This document shows, piece after piece, positions 1 through 5,332 of a DNA stretch of 5,332 nucleotides. The stretch's first letter is position 1; each line of letters starts with the position of its first letter. This DNA is from UBA4459 sp036351335 (GTDB lineage: Bacteria > Bacteroidota > Bacteroidia > Bacteroidales > F082): the NCBI GenBank assembly GCA_036351335.1, contig JAZBOW010000055.1, positions 1 through 5,332 on the forward strand, in the 5' to 3' direction. The position numbers and the translations under genes were made by a program. Under the pieces are notes generated by a model. That model did not search any database. It worked only from the letters and a program-made list of their open reading frames with translations, and was not told the origin of the DNA.

Positions 1-480
1 AAGGCACATCAGCTTGAGTTCATCGCAACGAATATTCCCCGTCGCTATGCTTCAATAGTTTATGGTGAAGGCTTTGAAGGACTTGATAGTTTAAGTGCCG
101 AAGCCAGGAGCTATATTGCTCCATTGCCTGTTGATTATGATGCCGAATTAAAAGGCTATAAGGCCATGCTGGAAGAAATGAAAGGTATGGGCCACGAAAA
201 TGAGAACCTGCCCAAAGCTCAGGCCATTAAAGATGCCACCATGGCCTATTCAATTTCAGGAGCAATGGAAAATGGCAAGCTGTTTATTCATTACAACGGC
301 ACCTATCATTCAAATGATTACGAAGGAATCATCTGGTATTTGAACAATTATAAACCGGGATTAAAAATAGTAACTATCGCCTCTGTTGAACAGGAGGATG
401 TTGAAAAGCTGGAAGAAGAGAATGAAAATAAAGCCGATTATATTATTGTGATACCGGACAGTATGACGAAGACGCATTAA
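1..480 (+). CDS. ChaN-like (DUF399) haem-binding/iron-regulated protein, C-terminal part, 5' end outside the window
   Basis: The frame is open from the first base, giving 159 visible residues that end at a TAA. An internal TTG at 124 lies well inside the conserved region and is not the start. Visible family-like signatures are NIPRRYAS (residues 11-18), an A-x-x-x-D-x-T-M-A segment (about 73-82) in the helical part, and a late H-x-N-G-T-Y-H...GI-x-x-YL stretch (97-114) followed by a KIVTIASV strand. These resemble the C-terminal half of ChaN/DUF399 proteins, usually near 300 residues, which are often lipoproteins; the Campylobacter ChaN binds haem. The role in haem or iron handling comes from the family and is not shown here. 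Any signal peptide or lipobox would lie in the missing N-terminus. The C-terminus has an acidic stretch (EQEDVEKLEEENENK). It converges on infB with six bases between the stops, so it is transcribed separately. Family assignment is fairly confident from remembered motifs; exact function is uncertain. Confidence 0.78.
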   Translation, partial: KAHQLEFIATNIPRRYASIVYGEGFEGLDSLSAEARSYIAPLPVDYDAELKGYKAMLEEMKGMGHENENLPKAQAIKDATMAYSISGAMENGKLFIHYNGTYHSNDYEGIIWYLNNYKPGLKIVTIASVEQEDVEKLEEENENKADYIIVIPDSMTKTH

Positions 481-486
481 AAGTTC

Positions 487-3387
487 TTACCTGACTTCAA
501 CTTCTTCATATCCCTCAACAATATCGCCTACTTTGATGTCATTGAAATTTTCAATGTTCAGTCCGCACTCATAACCTGACGCAACTTCTTTTACATCGTC
601 TTTAAAGCGCTTAAGGGAACCAAGTTTACCGGTATACACGACGATACCATCCCTGATCAAACGCACATTCGTATGGCGGTTGATTTTGCCATCAAGAACA
701 TAACAACCCGCAATCGTACCCACTTTGGTAATTTTAAACACTTCCCTCACCTCGATATTACAGGTAATTTTCTCTTCCATTTTTGGTGCCAGCATACCTT
801 CAACGGCTGCTTTCAATTCTTCGGTGGCTTTGTAGATAATGGAATAGAGCCTGATATCGATCTGTTCTTTTTCAGCTACTTTGCGAGCCTGCGGCACAGG
901 GCGTACCTGGAAACCAATTATGATGGCATCTGAAGCTGAAGCGAGAATTACGTCGGACTCGGTAATAGCACCCACGGCCTTATGGATCACATTTACCTGT
1001 ACTTCATCTGTTGAAAGTTTCAGAATTTCATCTGAAAGCGCTTCGACAGAGCCGTCTACATCACCTTTCACAATGATGTTTAGTTCTTTAAAGTCGCCGA
1101 TGGCAATCCGTCTGCCAATTTCATCCAGAGTAATATGCTTTTGAGTGCGTTGAGATTGCTCACGGATAAGCTGTTGTCTTTTAGTGGCCAAATTCCTCGC
1201 CTCTTTCTCGTCTTCCATCACATTAAACACATCACCGGCCTGGGCCGCGGCATTTAAACCAAGCAATACCACTGGTGTAGATGGACCAGCTTCGGTAATT
1301 TTAGTATTTCTTTCATTAAACATGGCTTTCACCTTACCCGACACAGGTCCGGCCAGGATAATATTACCTTGTTTTAAGCTGCCATCCTGCACCAGGATTG
1401 TGGTTACATAACCTCGTCCTTTATCCAGCGTGGCTTCAATAACTGTTCCTTTAGCAGGTTTGTTGGGGTTGGCTTTTAGTTCTAATATTTCGGCTTCGAG
1501 CAATACTTTCTCAAGCAGGTCGCTGATACCCATTCCAGTGATCGCGGAAATTTCCTGCGACTGGAATTTACCACCCCAGTCTTCAACAAGGATGTTCATG
1601 GCTGAGAGCTGCTCTTTAATTTTATCAGAGTTGGCTCCCGGTTTGTCCATTTTGTTGAAAGCAAATACAATTGAGACGCCTGCTGCCTGCGCATGATTAA
1701 TGGCCTCTTTGGTTTGGGGCATAACGCTGTCGTCTGCTGCAATCACAATGATGGCAATATCGGTAACTTTTGCACCCCTGGCACGCATGGCTGTAAAAGC
1801 CTCGTGTCCAGGTGTATCCAGGAATGTTACTTTCTTGCCGCTTTCTGACACGACTTCATAAGCACCTATATGTTGTGTAATTCCACCTGCTTCACCGGCA
1901 ACAACATTAGCTTTACGAATGTAGTCAAGTAATTTTGTTTTACCGTGGTCCACATGTCCCATCACTGTTACGATAGGCGCTCTTTCAGACAAGTCTTTCG
2001 GATCATCATCTTCTTCTTCTATTTCCAGGTTTTCAGAATCGTCAACACTCACAAAATCTACCTGGTATCCAAATTCTTCAGCCACCAGAACAATGGTTTC
2101 CGCATCTAGTCGTTGGTTGATGGAAACGAACAAACCAAGCTGCATACATGATTTGATGATTTCGTTTACACTCACGTTCATCATGATGGAAAGCTCATTG
2201 GCTGTTAAGAATTCTGTTACTTTCAGAATTGACTTTTCCTGCTCCTGGCGATCCATTTCATCCTGCATGGTTTGCGAAACTGTATCCCTTTTTTGACGCC
2301 TGTATTTTGATGATTTTGATTTGCCCGACGGCGCAAGTCTTGCAAGGGTTTCTTTTATTCTTTGTTGGATTTCTTCTTCAGTAGGCTCAGGTTTGGCTTC
2401 TTTCTTTTTAGCAAAAGATTTTTTTCTTGTATCGCCCCTTTTGGCTTCTTCCTTTGGCTCAGGCTGCGACTTGATCCTTTTTCTTTTCTTCTTTTTCTGT
2501 GCCAGTTTATCATCCGTTGAGGATGCTACCGGTTTTTTATCTTTTTTCGATTTTGAAACTTCTTTTGGAAGCTCTATTTTATCGACAACAGTAGGCCCCG
2601 TTAATTTTTGAAACTTTGTAGGTATAAAGTTATCTTCTTTCTCCTTTTCTTTAGCCTTTACCTCAGCTTTCTCCTCCTCTTTTTTCTCAACCTCGGCTTT
2701 AACCTCTTCCTCGGCCTTCACCTCTTCCCTGGCTTTAACCTCAGTCATCTCCTTTTCCTCTTCTTTTTTCTTTGCTACTTTCTTTTGAGGCGTCTTTGCT
2801 TCTTTTTCTTTCTGCTTTTCTTCTTTCGATTTTCGCTTGGGCCTTGTTTTCTGGTTCAGGCTGTCAAGGTCAATTTTTCCTAATACTTTCAGGTCGCCTG
2901 TTTCTTCTGTTTCATCAACTTGCTCAACAGTTTCATCTTTTACTTCTGCTGCTTCTACCTTTTCTTCAACGGCTTTTACAGTTTCTTTTTCCTCTTTTGG
3001 TTCTTCTTTCTTTTCCTCGGTTACTTTTTTCTTGGGTGATTTGTCTTTGGTAGAATAGTCGACACCTACATTTTTGATAATCAGTTCTTCAACAGGTTCA
3101 AATTCATCTACTTCCTTCTCCTCTGTTTTCTTATCAACCTTATTTTCAATAGTAATAGATTCTTTTCCAATGTACTCCAAACCTTTTTGCTGTGCAATTT
3201 CACGTACATGTTTCTCTTCCTGAAATTCATCAAGCAGCAGGTCATACATTTCAGGTGATAACTTCGTATTGGGGTTCGGGTCAACCTGAAATCCTTTGGT
3301 CAAAAGAAAATCAATAATTGTATCTCTGCCAATGTTGAATTCTTTTGCAGCTTTACTTAATCTAACAACTTTTCTTTCTTCTGTCAT
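487..3387 (-). CDS. infB: Translation initiation factor IF-2 (GTPase)
   Basis: This cytosolic GTPase binds fMet-tRNA on the 30S subunit and promotes 50S joining. The 966 residues contain an IF2_N domain (about 5-55), a Lys/Glu-rich, probably disordered linker (about 80-385), a second IF2_N domain (about 388-446), an acidic patch (452-465), and the G domain. G motifs are intact: G1 GHVDHGKT (477-484), G2 GGITQHIGAY (501-510), G3 DTPGHE (524-529) with the catalytic-type His528, G4 NKMD (578-581), G5 SAITG (614-618). Domain II (about 645-735), domain III (about 755-850) and the fMet-tRNA-binding C-terminal domain (about 865-966, with GYECGL at 939-944) follow. The length suits Bacteroidota IF2, longer than E. 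coli's 890. The ATG directly precedes the first IF2_N domain. Upstream is purine-rich AAAGAAAGAAC rather than a clear Shine-Dalgarno. It follows nusA by 56 bases and is the last gene of the operon. One curiosity is Lys485 just after the P-loop Thr, where bacterial IF2 often has Ser or Thr. Confidence 0.98.
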   Translation of the reverse strand: MTEERKVVRLSKAAKEFNIGRDTIIDFLLTKGFQVDPNPNTKLSPEMYDLLLDEFQEEKHVREIAQQKGLEYIGKESITIENKVDKKTEEKEVDEFEPVEELIIKNVGVDYSTKDKSPKKKVTEEKKEEPKEEKETVKAVEEKVEAAEVKDETVEQVDETEETGDLKVLGKIDLDSLNQKTRPKRKSKEEKQKEKEAKTPQKKVAKKKEEEKEMTEVKAREEVKAEEEVKAEVEKKEEEKAEVKAKEKEKEDNFIPTKFQKLTGPTVVDKIELPKEVSKSKKDKKPVASSTDDKLAQKKKKRKRIKSQPEPKEEAKRGDTRKKSFAKKKEAKPEPTEEEIQQRIKETLARLAPSGKSKSSKYRRQKRDTVSQTMQDEMDRQEQEKSILKVTEFLTANELSIMMNVSVNEIIKSCMQLGLFVSINQRLDAETIVLVAEEFGYQVDFVSVDDSENLEIEEEDDDPKDLSERAPIVTVMGHVDHGKTKLLDYIRKANVVAGEAGGITQHIGAYEVVSESGKKVTFLDTPGHEAFTAMRARGAKVTDIAIIVIAADDSVMPQTKEAINHAQAAGVSIVFAFNKMDKPGANSDKIKEQLSAMNILVEDWGGKFQSQEISAITGMGISDLLEKVLLEAEILELKANPNKPAKGTVIEATLDKGRGYVTTILVQDGSLKQGNIILAGPVSGKVKAMFNERNTKITEAGPSTPVVLLGLNAAAQAGDVFNVMEDEKEARNLATKRQQLIREQSQRTQKHITLDEIGRRIAIGDFKELNIIVKGDVDGSVEALSDEILKLSTDEVQVNVIHKAVGAITESDVILASASDAIIIGFQVRPVPQARKVAEKEQIDIRLYSIIYKATEELKAAVEGMLAPKMEEKITCNIEVREVFKITKVGTIAGCYVLDGKINRHTNVRLIRDGIVVYTGKLGSLKRFKDDVKEVASGYECGLNIENFNDIKVGDIVEGYEEVEVR
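2635..2742 (-). repeat. Lys/Glu/Ala/Val low-complexity repeat tract in the IF2 linker
   Basis: Residues 216-251 of IF2 are built from imperfect EVKA / KAEEE / KAEVE units. The coding strand is almost all purine apart from the Val and Ala codons, so the + strand reads as a long pyrimidine tract (cctc, ttctcc, tttt units). The repeat is coding and in frame. It is a likely place for length variation between strains by slippage or recombination, and a poor region for alignment. It sits between two short non-repetitive islands of the linker. Confidence 0.75.
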
Positions 3388-3443
3388 GTTCTTTCTTTAG
3401 TTTTTCTAAACCGGTTAACCTGATACGTGTAAATATAATGATT

Positions 3444-4679
3444 TTATTCAAATTCAGATTTGAGTATGCGAACCACCTCCTGAATTGTTTCTTCTTCCAG
3501 GTCAGTTCTGGAAACCAAATCTTTCACTTCAAGATCAAGCACACTTTTTGCCGTATCGCAGCCAATGTTTTTCAGTTCATCAATAATCCACTGGTCAATT
3601 TCATCGGTAAATTCCTGGAGATCCACATCCTCGGTTTCAATATCAGAATCACGGTACACATCAATTTCGTAACCGGTTAACTGTCCTGCCAATTTTATAT
3701 TGAATCCACCTTTTCCAATGGCCAACGAAACTTGGTCGGGTTTCATATACACTTCGGCTCTACCACTTTCATCGTCGAGTTTGATAGATGTTATTTTAGC
3801 AGGTGATAAGGCGCGCTGTATATATAAAGACTCGTTGTTTGTGAAGTTAATCACGTCAATATTTTCATTTTTAAGCTCACGGACAATGCCATGAATACGT
3901 GAACCTTTCATACCTACACAGGCCCCCACCGGGTCAATGCGGTCGTCGTATGATTCAACAGCGATTTTGGCTCTTTCACCCGGCACCCTGACGATCTTTT
4001 TAATGGTGATCAGCCCGTCATACACTTCGGGTACTTCTGCTTCAAAAAGCCTTTCAAGAAATACAGGAGAAGTACGTGATAAAATAATAACCGGTGAGTT
4101 ATTCCGCATATCTACTTTTGACACCACGGCCCTTACATTGTCACCTTTGCGGTAATAATCCGATGGGATTTGCTCCGATTTGGGAAGGATCAGTTCGATG
4201 CCTTCATCATCCAATACAAGAATCTCCTTTTTCCACACCTGGTAAACTTCGCCCGTCACGATGTCACCTACTTTTTCTTTGTACTTTTTATATACATTAT
4301 CTTTTTCGTATTCCAGAATTTTAGAAACGAGGTTTTGACGGATGGCCAGAATTTCCCTGCGTCCAAAATCTTTTAGCCATACCTGCTCCGAGAAATCTTC
4401 ACCTACTTCAAAATCAGGTTCGATTTTGATGGCTTCGGAGAATTCAATTTGTAAATTCTCATCTTCCAGCTCACCATCTTCTACGATCTCGCGGTAATGC
4501 CAGATTTCGAGGTCACCTTTGTCAATATTCACGATGATGTCGAATTTGGCTTCTTCACCAAAGCGTTTGATAAGTAAATTATGAAATACATCTTCCAGGA
4601 TGCGCATCATTGTTTCTCTGTCAATGCTTTTAAATTCCTTAAACTCGGAAAAAGTTTCGACCAGGTTCATTGTATCCAT
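3444..4679 (-). CDS. nusA: Transcription termination/antitermination factor NusA
   Basis: NusA binds RNA polymerase and nascent RNA to modulate pausing, intrinsic termination and antitermination. The 411 residues hold the N-terminal polymerase-binding domain (about 1-130), an S1 domain (about 135-200), KH1 with GACVGMKGSRI (252-262), KH2 with AIGKGGFNIKLA (320-331), and a short acidic helical tail (about 345-411) that resembles one helix-hairpin-helix unit (IDELKNIGCDTAKSVLDL). The two acidic repeats that take E. coli NusA to 495 residues are absent; this shorter form suits Bacteroidota. The annotated ATG gives MDTMNLVETF; the second ATG, three codons in (4668-4670), gives MNLVETF, closer to many homologues as I remember them, and is an equally plausible start. 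Neither has a Shine-Dalgarno; the upstream bases are TTTAATAATAGCAAC. It follows rimP by 26 bases and precedes infB, so it is co-transcribed. It may regulate its own operon through the leader hairpin at 5173-5198. Confidence 0.97.
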   Translation of the reverse strand: MDTMNLVETFSEFKEFKSIDRETMMRILEDVFHNLLIKRFGEEAKFDIIVNIDKGDLEIWHYREIVEDGELEDENLQIEFSEAIKIEPDFEVGEDFSEQVWLKDFGRREILAIRQNLVSKILEYEKDNVYKKYKEKVGDIVTGEVYQVWKKEILVLDDEGIELILPKSEQIPSDYYRKGDNVRAVVSKVDMRNNSPVIILSRTSPVFLERLFEAEVPEVYDGLITIKKIVRVPGERAKIAVESYDDRIDPVGACVGMKGSRIHGIVRELKNENIDVINFTNNESLYIQRALSPAKITSIKLDDESGRAEVYMKPDQVSLAIGKGGFNIKLAGQLTGYEIDVYRDSDIETEDVDLQEFTDEIDQWIIDELKNIGCDTAKSVLDLEVKDLVSRTDLEEETIQEVVRILKSEFE

Positions 4680-4705
4680 GTTGCTATTATTAAACTCAGT
4701 AATTT

Positions 4706-5167
4706 CTAAATGATTATAATTTCTTTCACGTATTTTACGTCATCCAGCGAGATGGTTTCAGCCTCGCCTGTTTTGAATGTTTTGCTCTTTTTGCCTTTGG
4801 TTTTTATTTCCCGGCCAAATGTCATCCGGTTATCTTTCGTACCAAGAAGTATGGCTTTAAATTTTGAGCCTTCTTTCAGTAGCACTTCAATGGGCTTGTT
4901 CACTTTATTTTTGAACTGGCGGTTATGCACAAGTGGCTCACCCACACCACTCGATGAAACACTAAGGTCATAATCTTCCACATCGCGGTCGATTTTTGAC
5001 TCAATATAACGGCTTATGGCCACACAATCATCGATACTTACATCCGAATCTCCATCGATGTAGATATGGATCTTGTTTTCCTGTCCAACACTTATCTTCA
5101 CTATGAATTTATCAGTATCGGTCAGAAAATCTTCAACCAGTTGCTGTATGTATTCTTTTTTTATCAT
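4706..5167 (-). CDS. rimP: Ribosome maturation factor RimP
   Basis: RimP assists assembly of the 30S ribosomal subunit in the cytosol. The 153 residues match the usual family size of about 150. The N-terminal alpha/beta domain carries the family-like segment IHIYIDGDSDVSIDDC (33-48) followed by the VAISRYIE helix, then DYDLSVSSSGVGEPL (65-79), the counterpart of the DYxLEVSSPGxxRPL signature, and an SH3-like C-terminal barrel (about 85-153) with a Lys-rich loop (122-132) and an unusual run of four Ile at the end. The start ATG immediately precedes the conserved first helix. No Shine-Dalgarno is visible: the ten bases before it are TTTTTATACC, which are the T-tract of a terminator-like hairpin. 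rimP is the first protein gene of the rimP-nusA-infB operon and lies 52 bases after tRNA-Gln on the same strand. Assignment is supported by motif, length and synteny. Confidence 0.95.
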   Translation of the reverse strand: MIKKEYIQQLVEDFLTDTDKFIVKISVGQENKIHIYIDGDSDVSIDDCVAISRYIESKIDRDVEDYDLSVSSSGVGEPLVHNRQFKNKVNKPIEVLLKEGSKFKAILLGTKDNRMTFGREIKTKGKKSKTFKTGEAETISLDDVKYVKEIIII

Positions 5168-5172
5168 GGTAT

Positions 5173-5198
5173 AAAAAGAGGGGACTCATCGTCCCCTC
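5173..5198 (-). terminator. Intrinsic-terminator-like hairpin in the rimP leader, candidate attenuator
   Basis: Read on the - strand, an 8-bp perfect stem GAGGGGAC / GTCCCCTC (arms 5191-5198 and 5178-5185) encloses the loop GATGA and is followed at once by TTTTT (5173-5177), then ATACC and the rimP ATG. This has the form of a Rho-independent terminator for the tRNA-Gln transcript. The T-tract is short and interrupted after five bases, a feature linked to NusA-stimulated terminators in Bacillus subtilis. Because it lies between the only strong promoter seen and rimP, it could act as an attenuator for the operon; that role is inference. The hairpin itself is certain as a sequence structure. Confidence 0.8.
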
Positions 5199-5219
5199 AA
5201 TCCTCAAGTTCTATTTTCG

Positions 5220-5290
5220 TTGTCCGACAAGGATTCGAACCTTGACTGTATGAACCAAAATCACAAGTGCTACCATTACACCATCGGACA
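5220..5290 (-). tRNA. tRNA-Gln, anticodon UUG
   Basis: A full 71-base cloverleaf can be folded by hand on the - strand: acceptor TGTCCGA / TCGGACA (7 bp, with the U1-A72 pair typical of tRNA-Gln), D stem GTGT / GCAC with loop AATGGTA, anticodon stem TGTGA / TCATA with loop TTTTGGT, a four-base variable loop CAGT, T stem CAAGG / CCTTG with loop TTCGAAT, and discriminator A. The anticodon at positions 34-36 is TTG, which reads CAA (and CAG by wobble). The 3' CCA is not encoded; the next bases are CGA, so CCA must be added enzymatically. It is the first gene of the apparent rimP-nusA-infB transcription unit. Confidence 0.97.
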
Positions 5291-5299
5291 ATCGGGGTG

Positions 5300-5329
5300 C
5301 AAAGATACTCGTTTTTTTAAAAATACAAA
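5300..5329 (-). promoter_or_regulatory. Bacteroidota-type promoter for tRNA-Gln (and probably rimP-nusA-infB)
   Basis: On the - strand a TTTG (5326-5329) is followed after 18 bases by TATCTTTG (5300-5307). This matches the Bacteroidota primary sigma consensus TTTG (-33) and TAnnTTTG (-7) with near-normal spacing. The AT-rich spacer contains T and A runs. Transcription would begin within a few bases downstream, only a few nucleotides before the tRNA 5' end at 5290. No comparable match is seen between the tRNA and rimP. Confidence 0.8.
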
Positions 5330-5332
5330 TTA

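Noticed and set aside
124..480. A separate 118-residue gene starting at TTG 124
   Set aside because: The frame is open and similar to the ChaN family upstream to base 1 (NIPRRYAS at residues 11-18), so the TTG is an internal Leu codon of a truncated gene.
673..1696. + strand ORFs of 75-88 codons opposite the IF2 G domain
   Set aside because: They lie opposite a strongly conserved gene, show no family resemblance and have no start context; they are shadows.
2608..3058. Several + strand ORFs rich in Leu and Phe that look like small membrane proteins
   Set aside because: They are the antisense reading of the Lys/Glu codons of the IF2 linker (AAG/GAA become CTT/TTC), which produces false hydrophobic proteins.
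3396..3410. Hairpin TTTAG-AAAAA-CTAAA just upstream of infB (- strand)
   Set aside because: Only five mostly A-T pairs in an AT-rich gap with no T-tract; too weak to call a regulatory element.
3430..3437. TATATTTA on the - strand as a -7 element for a separate infB promoter
   Set aside because: It lacks the final G of TAnnTTTG and the nearest TTTG upstream is only about 11 bases away, far below the 18-21 expected.
3409..3681. AACCGGTTAAC occurring twice (3409-3419 and 3671-3681), as a possible operator pair
   Set aside because: The second copy is inside nusA coding for the conserved QLTGY segment of KH2, and no third copy or known regulator supports it; chance is likely.
1..5332. Mobile elements, CRISPR arrays, toxin-antitoxin or defence genes
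   Set aside because: No spaced direct repeats, transposase motifs, terminal inverted repeats or defence domains were seen; the tRNA-Gln 3' end also has no visible duplicated attachment site in the window.

Overview
The window looks like chromosomal housekeeping DNA from a member of the Bacteroidota, probably of the Cytophagales/Flavobacteriia type. Three things in the sequence point there: a TTTG-N18-TATCTTTG promoter, which matches the Bacteroidota consensus (TTTG / TAnnTTTG); coding sequences with no Shine-Dalgarno in front; and a very long IF2 with an N-terminal IF2_N domain, a Lys/Glu-rich linker and a second IF2_N domain. The species is not identifiable from the sequence alone.

Layout, left to right. 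Bases 1-480 (+) hold the C-terminal part of a ChaN/DUF399-like haem-binding or iron-regulated protein whose start lies outside the window. Six bases later, converging on it, is the end of infB (487-3387, -). Upstream on the same strand come nusA (3444-4679, -) and rimP (4706-5167, -), then a terminator-shaped hairpin (5173-5198), tRNA-Gln(UUG) (5220-5290, -), and a Bacteroidota-type promoter (5300-5329, -) at the right edge. Gaps are short everywhere (6, 56, 26 and 52 bases between neighbouring genes), so no stretch of 300 bases lacks a gene.

How the genes work together. RimP matures the 30S subunit, NusA controls RNA polymerase pausing, termination and antitermination, and IF2 places initiator tRNA on the 30S and promotes subunit joining. 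The rimP-nusA-infB order is widely conserved. Here infB ends against a convergent gene, so no rbfA, truB, rpsO or pnp follows it as in Escherichia coli, and no ylxR/ylxQ lies between nusA and infB as in Bacillus.

The part most worth a second look is the operon head. The only good promoter visible lies before the tRNA, and an intrinsic-terminator-like hairpin ends 10 bases before the rimP start codon. Transcription of rimP-nusA-infB therefore seems to need readthrough of this element, which would suit autoregulation by NusA. This recalls the tRNA-led metY-rimP-nusA-infB operon of E. coli. I found no mobile element, CRISPR array, defence system or wholly new gene system.
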